Below, piece by piece: positions 25,101 to 32,818 of a stretch of DNA of 64,000 nucleotides. The notes below the pieces were generated by a model. The model worked only from the letters and a program-made list of their open reading frames with translations, did no database searches and was not told where the DNA came from. The translations under genes and the position numbers were made by a program. The first letter of the stretch is position 1. Each line of letters opens with the position of its first letter. Source of the DNA: Siphonodentalium dalli (lineage: Eukaryota; Mollusca; Scaphopoda; Gadilida; Siphonodentaliidae); the NCBI GenBank assembly GCA_032622095.1, contig CP136066.1, positions 173,723,164-173,787,163 of the forward strand. The letters are read 5' to 3'.

Positions 25101-27357
25101 TTTCTTTGTTTCCTCAGGGAGAAGCTGACTTCCAGAGAATTATGACGATTGTTGATCCTAACGCATGTGGATACATTACCTTCGAATCCTTCCTTGATTT
25201 CATGACACGAGAAACGGCCGACACCGACACTGCTGAACAAGTTATGCAGTCATTCAAAATCCTCGCAGGAGACAAGGTATGCATCCTTTATCACATGAAA
25301 CAAGACTAATTATACCCCTACTTGAGTATCGGGATGGGGGGGGGGACACTGAATTATAATATCTATCATTCCATTCGTCCGACATTTATCGTAATGAGGA
25401 CATCCAGAATGTTAAATGGAGTTTTTAACATTTCCCGATCCAGAGTTATTCTCTATTTAACCCTTTACCCAACAAACCGGCCAAAACCGGCCAAATAAAG
25501 CTTCAACAGCCTAAAATATCTTGGGTCTGTCTCAATAAAACCATACAAATATGGATATCATTGGAACCGGCTCATTGACCACATTGTGATGGTTACAGTT
25601 ATACCCTGTGCCAATGCATTCTCTTATATATGCGAGTCGACCATAGGTCGCCTCGCATATATAAGAGAATGCATTGGCCTAAAAAAATGTTTTTTACTTA
25701 CATTCTTTAACAATTTTATAATTTTTAATGTGTTAAGCCAATGCATTCTCTTATATATGCGAGGCGACCTATGGTCGACTCGCATATATAAGAGAATGCA
25801 TTGGCACAGGGCCCTTCTGTTGGGTAAAGGGTTAACTGGTAATATTGATTTTGTTTGTTCATCTGCACAAATATCTTAGCCAAATCTCATTCTTGTGAAT
25901 GTTCATCAACATTAACACTTTAAAAGTTTTTTTTTTTTTTCATTTAAATTTTTTCACTCGTTCCAGTGGTATATAATATAATTAGGAGCTTGTAAACTAT
26001 GTGTAATTTGACAACAAATGAGTCAGAATTTCCTGAGCCAATTTTCTGCTTACCAAACATAAGAAATAAAAAAATACTTTCAATCACGATCATTCGTATC
26101 ATCGCACATCCATCACGAAAATCCACGTGGAATCATCCATAAATAATACGTTGAAAATGTCACAAAAGCTCATAATTCAGAACGCTCTTTAGTATCTACT
26201 GCTTTTCGCCGACTGAAGCATGGATGCTCTTTCTAAATGATGATCATTGGGAATTTTGCTAGCCTGACAAATATTCAAAACCTGTTAAAACTTCCTCTTT
26301 TGAAAGTCTATATCCGGCCATCAGATCTTCATATTAACCCTTTACCCAACAGAACGGCCCTGTGCCAATGCATTCTCTTATATATGCGAGTCGACCATAG
26401 GTCACCTCGCATATATAAGAGAATGCATTGGCTTAACACATATTAAAAATGATAAAATTGTTTAAGAATGTAAGAAAAAAGATTTTTTTAGGCCAATGCA
26501 TTCTCTTATATATGCGAGTCGACCATATCACAATGTGGTCAATGAACCGGTTCCAATGATATCCATATTTGTATGGTGTTATTGAGACAGACCGAAGTTA
26601 TTTTAGGCTGTTGAAGCTTTATATGGGCGTTTTTGGCCGCTTTGTTGGGTAAAGGGTTAATGGGCTCATAAATCAGATCTAGTTATTTTCTGGTGTGAAC
26701 CAAGTCTGCAGATAGTGTGTCTGTCATTTGCAGAATGAGGTCCCCGGAAGGTGAATTTTTTTATGTTATCTTGCACAGCAGGCTAGCATCACCAAATTCA
26801 CCCTCTGAGGACCTCATTCTGCTTAGGGAAATATTTATAGTCTCAATTTAACATTGTTTTTAGTTACTTTTTCCCTTCTGTGAAGTTTCTATATCCACTC
26901 ATTTGCAGAAGATAAATTGCATTATCAGGTGACTAATGGGTGAACATCACCAACTTCAACTGGGGAACTTCAGTCTGATCCTAGGTCTCCCATAGCAGTT
27001 GATGCCTCTGCAGAATGAGGTTCCGATAGGCTGAGTTTGGTGATGCTAGCCCGCCCTGCAAATGACAGATACACTCTTTCCAGGCTTGCGGACAGTGCAT
27101 CTTTATATCTTCAGAATTAACAAAAAAAAAAATAGAATCCATTGAACTAAACATTTTACATTCCGAAACTAACGAATCAACCTGTGTTTTATTTCCAGGC
27201 ATTTATTACCGCCCAAATCCTACGAAATGAACTGCCTCCAGATCAAGCTGAGTACTGCATTCAGAGGATGGCACCCTACTCCGGACGCGAAGCTGCACCC
27301 GGGGCTCTCGACTACACATCATTTTCGACAGCTCTATATGGCGAGAGCGACCTGTAG
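1026..27357 (+). CDS. ACTN: alpha-actinin, C-terminal part (13 exons, 5' end outside window)
   Basis: Alpha-actinin is an antiparallel dimeric F-actin crosslinker of Z-discs, dense bodies and the cell cortex. Thirteen exons splice in a consistent frame: 1026-1155, 2476-2567, 4023-4068, 4677-4739, 5607-5669, 6930-7007, 8092-8235, 18952-19236, 22324-22377, 23022-23090, 23509-23667, 25118-25276, 27199-27357. They give 499 residues after one partial codon. Residues about 1-10 end spectrin repeat 1; about 10-110, 118-225 and 232-342 are repeats 2-4; about 348-499 are the EF-hand domain. Recognisable stretches are [49 protein letters not shown] and the C-terminal ALYGESDL. The actin-binding CH domains must lie upstream. 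EF-hand loop 1 (D366-E377) has Arg where Gly is usual at position 6. Loop 2 (D407-S418) lacks the Glu at position 12, so calcium binding, if any, rests on loop 1. Family assignment is very secure; paralogue is not determinable. Confidence 0.97.
1150..1811. repeat. tandem duplication of donor region plus C-family MITE
   Basis: About 190 bases starting at the actinin exon end (ctaaaggtttgttcca) recur from 1518 with high identity. A truncated B element (1342-1508) sits between the copies. The second copy ends in tatagaaagggTTAA (1808-1811) and holds a perfect 27-bp inverted repeat (1709-1735 / 1749-1775). Confidence 0.75.
1342..1508. mobile_element. B foldback MITE (Tc1/mariner-like), truncated
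   Basis: It starts TACAGTAATG and runs through cgactcc-type, cagaattatgggtaa and gcttgttgccattcatcgg, then folds back at ctctca. The right arm stops early. Confidence 0.8.
1812..2144. other. intron sequence without recognised content
   Basis: No repeat family, exon or structure is recognised between the C copy and the B copy. Confidence 0.5.
2145..2329. mobile_element. B foldback MITE (Tc1/mariner-like)
   Basis: It is bounded by TACAGTAATGCCCTAA and attactgta, with arms that are near-complementary over about 50-110 bases. TA-type ends with CAGT suggest Tc1/mariner mobilisation. There is no ORF. Confidence 0.85.
2476..2567 (+). CDS. ACTN: alpha-actinin exon: spectrin repeat 2
   Basis: The acceptor is tttcag. 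Thirty codons (AMKKKHEAF to IAAIAQEL) plus two bases are followed by the donor gtaagt. This is one of the most conserved parts of the rod ([21 protein letters not shown]). An A2 MITE begins only about ten bases past the exon end. Confidence 0.96.
2577..2824. mobile_element. A2 hairpin MITE
   Basis: Ends are aaccctttcatgacaggagc and catggaagggTTAA (2821-2824). It contains two tatatgcgag-type hairpins facing each other. It starts ten bases after the donor of the 2476-2567 exon. Confidence 0.8.
2869..3260 (+). repeat. dispersed repeat G, copy 1
   Basis: It begins agtgatgtgaaacactcc and contains ccaaattgacaaca, taattaaatgc and gtagttcagacgatg. Related copies are at 6690-6890 (partial), 18511-18885, 42640-42830 (reverse, partial) and 50955-51336 (reverse). 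Class unknown. Confidence 0.7.
3329..3784. mobile_element. A3 hairpin element (GTGACCCGCC ends)
   Basis: Inverted ends ATATGTGACCCGCCATATCA / TGATATGGCGGGTCACATAT extend about 55 bp. Just inside each lies a ccaatgcattctcttatata hairpin. The middle holds agccccacacatat-type sequence with its own inverted partner. Confidence 0.85.
4023..4068 (+). CDS. ACTN: alpha-actinin exon: spectrin repeat 2 (46 nt)
   Basis: A short exon after acceptor attgcag. One base completes Asn, then [15 protein letters not shown], and the donor is gttagt. Vertebrate proteins have ELDYYDSPSVNARCQ here, so the residue count matches exactly. Confidence 0.93.
4677..4739 (+). CDS. ACTN: alpha-actinin exon: spectrin repeat 2 C-terminal helix (63 nt)
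   Basis: The acceptor is ttttag and the donor gtatgt. Twenty-one in-phase codons, [21 protein letters not shown], correspond to the family stretch [21 protein letters not shown]. Confidence 0.95.
5322..5337 (+). repeat. poly-C run (16 bases)
   Basis: An uninterrupted run of 16 C in an actinin intron. The length may be inaccurate in the assembly. Confidence 0.9.
5607..5669 (+). CDS. ACTN: alpha-actinin exon: repeat 2-3 junction helix (63 nt)
   Basis: Acceptor tcatcag, donor gtatgt. Twenty-one codons read [21 protein letters not shown], matching the family's IDQLYLEYAKRAA helix with no residue gained or lost across the splice. Confidence 0.95.
6690..6890 (+). repeat. dispersed repeat G, partial copy
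   Basis: It matches the second half of G: taaatgtttacaatt, ttttgacaatattag, aatgctatattcttccag and atcagttt. It is strongly diverged. The exon acceptor at 6929 lies about 40 bp downstream. Confidence 0.5.
6930..7007 (+). CDS. ACTN: alpha-actinin exon: spectrin repeat 3 (78 nt)
   Basis: Acceptor attgcag, donor gtgaga. Twenty-six codons start [17 protein letters not shown] and end HTTEEIQ, the start of spectrin repeat 3 with its conserved PFNNW. Confidence 0.96.
8092..8235 (+). CDS. ACTN: alpha-actinin exon: spectrin repeat 3 (144 nt)
   Basis: Acceptor catttcag, donor gtaagc. Forty-eight codons start [20 protein letters not shown] and end NPYTTLSAQ. Vertebrate actinin has AHEQFKATLPDADKE and NPYTTITPQ in the same places. 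It precedes the largest intron of the gene (10.7 kb). Confidence 0.96.
8346..8639. mobile_element. D foldback element
   Basis: It contains cagcagaatgaggtccccag followed by its inverted copy ggacctcattctgcaaatg, with gtgatgctagc / tagcgtcacta between. This is a hairpin module found about twelve times in the window. Confidence 0.75.
8803..9282. mobile_element. A2 hairpin MITE with expanded AT-rich middle
   Basis: TTAA borders; ends CCCTTTCATGACGGGAGCT and AGCTCCCGTCATGAAAGGTT. Two 67-bp hairpins flank about 240 bp made of repeated aattgttaaagaatgtaaga-like units. Confidence 0.9.
9283..10362. other. intron sequence without recognised content
   Basis: About 1.1 kb of AT-rich sequence within the large actinin intron. 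No repeat family, exon or palindrome was found. Confidence 0.5.
10363..10579. mobile_element. B foldback MITE
   Basis: A nearly full foldback: tacagtaatg..., arms of about 105 bp meeting at ctctcactgaga, ending ggcattactgca. Confidence 0.88.
10923..11139. mobile_element. B foldback MITE
   Basis: Complete copy from TACAGTAATGCCCTAA to ggcattactgta with near-perfect inverted arms. Confidence 0.9.
11195..11740. repeat. dispersed repeat H, copy 2
   Basis: A longer relative of 555-985, sharing gataaatacctg, attatgtagtaccataaaa, ttttcagtgctata and gtccgtttaa. Its start abuts a B element. Unclassified. Confidence 0.6.
12090..12306. mobile_element. B foldback MITE
   Basis: A complete copy. The arms are almost perfect complements, including an arm-specific change (ttgctattcgtcgg / ccgactaatagcaa) mirrored on both sides. 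Confidence 0.9.
12533..12719. mobile_element. B foldback MITE, left arm shortened
   Basis: Both TA-CAGT ends are present, but about 30 bp of the left arm near the centre is missing (cagaaatatttgagagct). Confidence 0.88.
13126..13202. repeat. short tandem repeat (20-mer, 3 copies)
   Basis: gattgaaataataataatat occurs at 13126, about 13160 and 13180, with a short gap after the first. AT-rich simple repeat. Confidence 0.7.
14555..14650. repeat. C-family fragment
   Basis: It contains tactaaataggttgtcccattcag-like sequence, aaaggtctattattcatt and ggaggaatattcagg, all C-family interior words. There are no clear ends. Confidence 0.5.
14700..15097. mobile_element. D foldback element, two hairpin modules
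   Basis: A first module gcagaatgaggtccctag ... ctcattctgcttag and a second gaatgaggtccacag ... ctcattctgcaaatg flank about 180 bp of common D interior (tttctctatgtccccaaatt). Confidence 0.75.
15358..15574. mobile_element. B foldback MITE
   Basis: Complete copy, tacagtaatgctctaa to gagcaatactgta, with full arms meeting at ctctcggggagag. Confidence 0.9.
15707..15962. mobile_element. A2 hairpin MITE
   Basis: TTAA-CCCTTCCATGACTGGAG at left, CTCCCATCATGAAAGGG-TTAA at right, with two hairpins of the tatatatgcgag type and the A2-specific ttaatgctgcaccagcgca. Confidence 0.9.
16657..17054 (+). mobile_element. A1 hairpin MITE (piggyBac-like ends)
   Basis: TTAA-CCCTTTACCCAACA at left, TGTTGGGTAAAGGG-TTAA at right. 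Two 67-bp hairpins (the first at 16688-16754) flank an AT-rich spacer. After the second hairpin comes about 140 bp of unique tail (cacaatgtggtcaaggagcc ... ggccggttttggccgg). The TTAA target and CCC ends are piggyBac-like. Confidence 0.92.
17959..18343 (-). mobile_element. A1 hairpin MITE
   Basis: The same element as at 16657-17054, in reverse orientation: the tail is at the left. TTAA borders at 17959-17962 and 18340-18343. Confidence 0.92.
18511..18885 (+). repeat. dispersed repeat G, copy 2
   Basis: It begins agtgatgtgaaacactccgg and shares most of its length with 2869-3260. It ends about 65 bp before the 18952 exon. Confidence 0.7.
18952..19236 (+). CDS. ACTN: alpha-actinin exon: repeats 3-4 (285 nt)
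   Basis: Acceptor tttaccag, donor gttagt. Ninety-five codons start [17 protein letters not shown] and end MDELETINQ, spanning the end of spectrin repeat 3 and the first helices of repeat 4 ([21 protein letters not shown]). The last 60 bases and the donor are tandemly duplicated downstream with a 110-bp period. Reading through the donor meets an in-frame stop at 19282-19284. Confidence 0.97.
19177..19563 (+). repeat. 110-bp tandem duplication of an exon end and donor
   Basis: The last 60 bases of the actinin exon plus 50 bases of intron (tatgag-ctgtccatcagtataaa ... aaccag/gttagtaag) recur at 19287 and 19397 with a 110-bp period, then as a decayed fourth copy to about 19563. The second copy keeps a perfect donor; the third and fourth have it mutated (ccatgttagtg, acatgttagtg). 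Confidence 0.93.
19564..19952 (-). mobile_element. A1 hairpin MITE inside the decayed exon-end array
   Basis: TTAA borders at 19564-19567 and 19949-19952. Flanking bases on both sides (gttagtgaag / aggtcgtgttctcac) belong to the 110-bp repeat, so the element inserted after the array formed. Confidence 0.92.
19999..21461. mobile_element. F MITE carrying a 47-bp minisatellite
   Basis: TTAA-AGGCCCACTTAA at left, ACGTGGGCCT-TTAA at right. Inside are a 28-bp-arm palindrome (tttcaatgaaaggggaataa ... ttattccccttaattgaaaa, about 20213-20270), then the array at 20408-21440. The TTAA target is piggyBac-like. A second copy (38965-41166) lacks the expansion. Confidence 0.88.
20408..21440. repeat. 47-bp minisatellite, 22 units
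   Basis: The unit starts ggtatataatatggcatata and ends gtgatctgggggttcat. Units are nearly identical; there are a few ggtgtata variants, one 48-bp unit and one gatctggagg. Such homogeneity implies recent expansion or ongoing homogenisation. Confidence 0.97.
21552..21950 (+). mobile_element. A1 hairpin MITE
   Basis: Full copy with TTAA borders, in the same orientation as 16657-17054. Very similar to it, including the tail and the aagattttttttaggcc spacer. Confidence 0.92.
22324..22377 (+). CDS. ACTN: alpha-actinin exon: spectrin repeat 4 (54 nt)
   Basis: Acceptor atttcag, donor gtaaga. Eighteen codons read [18 protein letters not shown]. The family has LIQEALIFDNKHTNYTME at this place. Confidence 0.95.
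22431..22592. mobile_element. A2 hairpin MITE, internally deleted
   Basis: Ends cccttccatgactggag and cccgtcatgaaaggg-TTAA with only one, rearranged hairpin between. It lies about 55 bp after the 22324-22377 exon. Confidence 0.8.
23022..23090 (+). CDS. ACTN: alpha-actinin exon: end of spectrin repeat 4 (69 nt)
   Basis: Acceptor ctttcag, donor gtaggt. Twenty-three codons start [15 protein letters not shown] and end INEVENQ, the near-invariant last helix of the rod leading to the EF-hand domain. Confidence 0.97.
23509..23667 (+). CDS. ACTN: alpha-actinin exon: EF-hand 1 (159 nt)
   Basis: Acceptor tttttcag, donor gtacgt. Fifty-three codons run from [10 protein letters not shown] to GYNIRDDRQ. 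The EF-hand loop is [12 protein letters not shown]: Asp1, Asn3, Thr5 and Glu12 are present, but Arg replaces the usual Gly at loop position 6. An A3 element begins about 50 bp after the exon. Confidence 0.97.
23717..24182. mobile_element. A3 hairpin element
   Basis: ATATGTGACCCGCC ends as at 3329-3784. The interior is in inverted orientation relative to that copy (gagccccagacaaacatgag here). Two 67-bp hairpins sit just inside the ends. Confidence 0.88.
24263..24525. repeat. 37-bp tandem repeat, about 7 copies
   Basis: The unit is ctgattctaatcagtgcg then ttctaaatacagatatgtt; ctgatt recurs at 24305, 24342, 24379, 24416, 24453 and 24490. The gattctaatc core is itself a small palindrome. Confidence 0.9.
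24684..24898. mobile_element. B foldback MITE
   Basis: Complete copy, TACAGTAATGCCCTAA to gggcattactgta, with full inverted arms meeting at ctctcacagag. Confidence 0.9.
25118..25276 (+). CDS. ACTN: alpha-actinin exon: EF-hand 2 (159 nt)
   Basis: Acceptor cctcag, donor gtatgc. Fifty-three codons run from GEADFQRIM to FKILAGDK. The loop [12 protein letters not shown] has Ser instead of Glu at position 12, as is common for the second hand in this family, so it is probably not a calcium site. It contains the conserved [16 protein letters not shown]. Confidence 0.97.
25457..25835 (-). mobile_element. A1 hairpin MITE
   Basis: TTAA borders at both ends, tail at the left, two intact hairpins and a shortened spacer. 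Confidence 0.92.
26334..26660 (+). mobile_element. A1 hairpin MITE, second hairpin truncated
   Basis: TTAA borders intact. The first hairpin is complete, but only the left arm of the second survives (tatatatgcgagtcgaccat), joined directly to the tail. Confidence 0.9.
26696..27090. mobile_element. D foldback element
   Basis: It starts tgtctgtcatttgcagaatg and ends gcaaatgacagatacactc, with a hairpin module at the left and a degenerate one at the right. It ends about 110 bp before the last actinin exon. Confidence 0.75.
27199..27357 (+). CDS. ACTN: alpha-actinin last coding exon (159 nt, ends TAG)
   Basis: Acceptor atttccag. Fifty-two codons plus the stop at 27355-27357. It contains [38 protein letters not shown] and the stop. 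The GESDL-type tail is the PDZ-domain-binding end conserved across alpha-actinins. Confidence 0.98.
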   Translation, partial: AFITAQILRNELPPDQAEYCIQRMAPYSGREAAPGALDYTSFSTALYGESDL

Positions 27358-30300
27358 AAACAGATCTGTTTGATTTGACTGTGTTTTAGAGGACGAACTT
27401 GTTGCCATGACGACAAGTGCCTGGAAACCATAAGTCATGTGATGAGAACTCACCGTCAGCACCATCATTGCTATGGTTACCGCTCATAGCCCACCATAAG
27501 CTGAGCGAGTGTCCCATGTGGAGTTAACTCCCTTGATGTCTGACTTGGAGTGTGCTTGGAAAAGTATTCATATATTCATTCGTTCACCAAATTGCTCCAT
27601 TTCAACTGTCGAAAAAGGCTGCTCATATCAACTAATTACGCCAAGACGCCTACATTGAGTTGTGAGCAATTGAGGTGATCAAAAAGGATTTATAATCTAC
27701 GCAAAGATCTTGCATAAGTTTATCTTTATCTGACAATAAATTTATGATAATATAAATCAACTTGAAAGAAAAAATATAGTGAATTTGGCACTGAAAACGG
27801 ATCTGAATGTCAGAAAAATGCATTCAGGCCACAGACAAAAACATCTCAAATCATCACGAATCATGACATTTTTACATCTGGTTGCAACTGCACGTTTTTT
27901 CATTTGATTCCTAGAATTTATTTATGCACTAATATTTTCATTACCCTCTATTTCACAGTATCCATGGCAATACAACATATCTGTTATCTGGGGTATATGG
28001 TCATTCTAAAATCTAAACACAACGTAGGCTAAACCCACATTCTTTAATACCCCGAGATGACTCATGCTTGTGTTGGCCGTGGATGTGTTTGATTGTGTTC
28101 GTTACCCAAGGTAAACTCTAGTGCTTTTGTTTTCAGAAAATTATTGGTAACCATGGAAATGAGGCGAATGGAGGATAGAATGAATTATTGTTAGTTGTGA
28201 TATCTGTGCTTCGATCCTTCGGTTCCATGCTACAGGGTATAAAAGTATAAAAAATGCTTCCCCTATGAGCATCAAATTTGTCAAAAAACTTGAGTCGTCA
28301 GATTGAATCTCGTGTTTCATGCTGGTGCAGCATTAAAGACCCTGTGCCAGTGCATTCTCTTATATATTCGAGTCTCCCATAGGGAGTCTTGCATATATAA
28401 GAGAATGCACCGGCTTACAAGGTCAATGCAATCTCTTATATATGAGAGGTGCCCTATGGGCGACTCGCATATATAAGAAAATGCATTGGCACAGGGTTTT
28501 CGCAAAATTTCAGGAAGCTCCAGTCATGTAAGGATTAATGATCAGCACAATCTTGTTCTAGTTCAAAGGTCTTTTGACAAACTTGGTGTTTACAGGAAGT
28601 ACAAAAAAAAATTATTTTTAAAAAAAGTAACCGTCTGTTCCCTCTCTCCAGGGCAACAAAGTTCTTACATCCGAAAATCCTGTGTCTGTTAACACACTTT
28701 TAGTTATTTTTTAATGTGACTACCGACCACCTTATAAATTCAAGGTAGATTATATAACATATCTAAGCAGAGAACTCCTTACTGCTGAATCTTCACAGTT
28801 CTCTATTATGCAACTTATTTGATTTGCTTCATTGGTTGTTCACGGTTCGGACGCACGGAACAGATGTCAACTGACAAATGCATAAGCATTCTGTTTGGAA
28901 ATTTGTTTTAAAAGTTTGTCTTGTAACAATTGTTTCAGTACATCAGATTGTTCTATTATTCAAAAGGAATGTTTGTCGCTATTAAATGGAGTTTGATTTG
29001 GGATTTAGCTTGTTTCGTAGGATTTAATGTTCTATTTGTAAACATAGGAATATGAGTTGTGTTTTCCACCGCAATCATTCAACAACAACTCAATTGTTTC
29101 AAGATATTTTTCTATTTTTGTACATTATGGTTGTATTTAGTTCTCTGTCGATATATATGTTGAGTGGAGTTAATTTATCTTTGTAATTTATTGATTCTAC
29201 AATTGTAATTTAAAAATTGCGAAAATTTGTTGTCTTAATTTGGATTTCATCAGTTCAGGCTCGCTGACGACATGAAATTTACCGTCTGCTCCTGATAGCT
29301 GGAAGTGATAAGAAAGCGCTATGCTCTAACATTACATCTTAAGCTCTAATAGATCTTTCAATGCTTTACTGAGGTGACCTTTACCTGACCTGGACCTTTA
29401 CCCGACCTTGACCTTTACTTGGATCTGAGAACTGCTGTCTTGCAGAATTTGTTATTTGCTTTGTTGTTGGAGGAATGATTCTTTTTAAAATAGGTGTTAT
29501 GAAAATTATAATTCAGATCTGATTTCTGAAATTGTTTTATCAATTGTTTTGCTTTTTGAAGACATCAGAGACTACAGCATCCCGTGTTATAAACCTGAAC
29601 TAACACTGGGTGTATCTCTCCAGATATACTCAGTAACCACTGCCACATTACTAGTTCAGGTGTATAATGGGTTTGCTGGTCTCACCCACCGATCTGACCA
29701 ATTATTTCTTTATATGCAAAAGTATCAATTACTTCCATAAAATGCATCATTTATTTAGAAAAACAAAAAAGTTGTTCAGAAGAAATTTTAGCAAAAAGAA
29801 TAGAAATTTTCGTTCTTTTTTTTTTTGGTACAACAGTCATATTTCTAATTAAATTTTTTTCTTCTTCAAAATTTTCTTAACTGTCAAAATTTTTATTCAC
29901 TTAACATGTTGTAATCAATGTAATTAAAGAAATTAACATATTTTTGTCTATATTTTAAACCAATAGCAGCAACATTCTCGGATGTACAAAGCTCACAATA
30001 TATTTTTTACCTCATTCCTGTAGATAGAACAAACCAGTGGAATTAATCCCGATGTTACACCCGATGTCATACCATTACCTACATTGAATTTTGTGGATGT
30101 TTATTGAATCAAACAAGGCACGTTTCAGTCTGTCCGATTGAGCAGGGGTTCCATCCCGATTGCATGAGGTACATCTCACACCTATCTTATCTGAATGCTC
30201 GGGCCTTTGAACATGTAGTTTTTAGAAAGTTCGTCTCGTGTTCATCTCCCAGAAGTTTTCAGAAAATTTTATACAAATTGCAAACTTCCATAATCATGGC

Positions 30301-30360
30301 TTTTTGATGATTATGAACCACAATAAATATTTCAACCCAATAAAATGGTTCCTTGTTTTT
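27358..30360 (+). other. alpha-actinin 3' UTR and downstream flank
   Basis: No further coding exon is seen after the stop. AATAAA hexamers lie at 27735-27740 (a short UTR of about 400 nt), 30322-30327 and 30339-30344 (a UTR of about 3 kb). The stretch is AT-rich, mostly unique sequence, and holds one inverted A2 hairpin element (28319-28534). Which poly(A) site is used cannot be told from sequence alone. Confidence 0.45.
28319..28534. mobile_element. A2 hairpin MITE in the actinin 3' flank
   Basis: Two tatatatgcgag-type hairpins with A2 flanks (gctggtgcagcattaaag, caggaagctccagtcatg) and a right border ggaTTAA. If the long UTR is used, this hairpin pair is part of the mRNA. Confidence 0.82.
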
Positions 30361-31147
30361 CTGTATTCATTATTTATCCATTATGAATCCATCAGCCCTG
30401 TTGTAAGGAGACCTGCCCCGATCATGAACCATGGGATTCCAGTCCGGGACCAACCTAGACTTGGGAGACATCTTCTCCATAAAATGGGCAACTTCTCCAT
30501 ATTTTTGTCCCAAGGGAAGTGTTGTCTTAATTTTGATCTCTGCAATCATTCTTCCTTGCATAATTTGAGCATTTTTCCACTCTAGAAGGACAAGTTATTC
30601 AATTTTGCAGAAAATATCAATTTCATTCGATTTCTAATTTCATTCGATTCCTGGTGACCTCTCTGGTTCATATACCAGTATGCATATGTTCCGTCAATGT
30701 GTATTTACTGATTATAATGGTACACTTACCACAGTGGTATTATAAATGGGCCCTTGTATTGCATATTTATTGAATCACTGAAATGTGATGTTAGAGAGTA
30801 AATTGAACTTCAGCCTTAATGACTTCTCCCTGAAAACAGTCCATTTCTCCCTAATAATCTAATATGGAGAAGTGACTTCTCCCATTTGGAGAAGTTAACT
30901 TCTCCCATTTGAAATATCTTGGCTGGTCCCTGGCCAGAGTTTTCATTTGGGGAGGGGGGAATGGGACACCTGTGGCTGCTTGGGAAAACCTGCAGTTGGC
31001 AGTTTATATTACCAACTGAGAATAGACAGGTTTAGCCTCAGGTACTCGTAACTTGTATTGCATGTTACCAATGATACAGAATTCACCTGACTCACTCGAC
31101 CATTCTGCATACGCATACATGGTCAAACTGTTTTTGTGCCCAACATA
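29000..31147. other. downstream and intergenic sequence
   Basis: Mostly unique. 30840-30920 holds several close gacttctccc / gagaagtcact-like words (small internal repeats). No gene or RNA gene was recognised. Confidence 0.45.
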
Positions 31148-31287
31148 TACAGTAAAGCCCTAATTAATCGACTCCTTAACCACAGCAGAATTATGGGTAA
31201 CTTTTCAGGATTTAGTCGGAAATATGGCTTGTTGCCATTCATCGGAAAGCTCTCAGTAAGGAGTCGATTAATTAGGGCTTTACTGTA
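31148..31287. mobile_element. B foldback MITE, right arm shortened
   Basis: Both ends are present (tacagtaaagccctaatt / aattagggctttactgta) with the same change (taaa for taat) mirrored at both ends. The right arm is reduced to about 30 bp. Confidence 0.88.
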
Positions 31288-31430
31288 TATAGCATACAAA
31301 ACTTGTAGCAAAGAGGAATAATCCAATTTTCTAATAACCGTTTGAGTGATCAATACAATGCAGGCAGTACGTGACCTTGGGATTTAGCTGAGCTTATTTT
31401 AATTGCAGCCTATTAAGTCAGAAAGGGCCA

Positions 31431-31524
31431 GGTTACTATGAATTGGGCGGTAGGTTTGACAGTAACACATTACAGGTTACTATGAATCGGGCGGTAGGTT
31501 TGACAGTAACACATTACAGGTTAC
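31431..31524. repeat. 44-bp direct repeat, 2 copies
   Basis: ggttactatgaattgggcgg then taggtttgacagtaacacat repeats at 31475 with one substitution. Confidence 0.9.
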
Positions 31525-31778
31525 ATGTACTTGTTGCTGAACCTGGCTAATATCTATTTCTGGTAGAATCAACAAATCAAGTAATAATTTAAGGCCAAAT
31601 TGGAAAATCTTCCATTAATTAATTTAACGAGATATCTTGTTTATATAAAAGTTCAACAAACAGCCAAATGAAAATACTATTAACTGCTCATCAGTGTCAA
31701 AGGGTCAGACTATTTTCCATTGTCATTATGGTTGCCACGATTAATCGACTAACCTTCGACAGGTGTGTTAGTCAGTTA

Positions 31779-32818
31779 TTAGCTCAACTTTGTAAAGTTT
31801 GAGTTATTGCCATGGCTTTGTCGTCCGCGTGTGCGTGATTTGTCAACAATTTCCTTTAGCATGGGCTACAGGTCATACCTTTGTTCAGATCATTATAAAA
31901 TTTGTCAAAGCTGTTGACATTGACATGTAGATGGGAACGAGTCATTTTGGGGTCATTCGGAAAAAAAAACATGGCTGCCAGTGGCCATCTTGGATTTCAT
32001 AATTCAATCCATTAGCACAGGTCCTACTGTTTGTCTGATCATCTTGAAATTTGTCATGGATGTTAATATTGACATGTAGATGGGAACGAGTCATTTTGGG
32101 GTCATTTGGCGAAAAAACATGGCCACCAGCAGCCATCTTGGATTTTACTCTTTGCATGACTAAATTGTTTGGCACGGGCTACAGGTCCTACCTTTGGTCG
32201 GATCATAATGAAATTTGTCATGGATGTTAACAATGACATGTAGATGGGAACGAGTCATTTTGGGGTCATTCGTCGAAAAAACATGGCCACCAGCAGCCAT
32301 CTTGGATTTTACTCTTTGCATGGGAACGAGTCATTTTGGGGGTCATTCGGCCAAAAAACATGGCCGCCAGTGGCCATCTTGGGAACGAGTCATGTTTTGG
32401 GGTCATTCGGCCATAAACATGGCCATCGGTAGCCATCTTTGATTTTACTCTTTGGATGACTAAATCCTTTGACACAGGCTACAGGTTGTATCTTTGGTCG
32501 GATCATCATGAAATTTGTCATGGATGTTAACATTGACATGTAAATGGGAACGAGTCATTTTTGGCTCATTCGGCAAAAAAACATGGCTGCCAGCAGCCAT
32601 CTTGGATTTCAAAATTCAATCCATTATCATGGGCTACAGGCCGTACTGTTTGTCTGATCATCATGAAATTTGTCATTTATGTAACTTAATATTGACATAC
32701 AGATGGGCACGAGTTATTTTGGGGGTCATTCGGCCAAAACACATGGCCGCCAGCAGCCATCTTGGATTTTATCTTTGCATAACCAAATCCTTTGGCACGG
32801 GCTGCAGGTCGGATCATC
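31779..32818 (+). mobile_element. E element (pearl/HINE-like), 5'-interrupted copy E1a
   Basis: It starts TTAGCTCAACTTTGTAAAGT (terminal hairpin plus reverse of CTAA), then has several roughly 160-bp tandem units built around gggaacgagtcattttgggg, aacatggc and agccatcttggatttt. It breaks off at about 32818 in unrelated sequence. Confidence 0.8.

Noticed and set aside
3300-26446. Recurring '[21 protein letters not shown]' peptides on both strands
   Set aside because: They are translations of the A-family hairpin, identical on both strands because the hairpin is palindromic. There is no gene structure.
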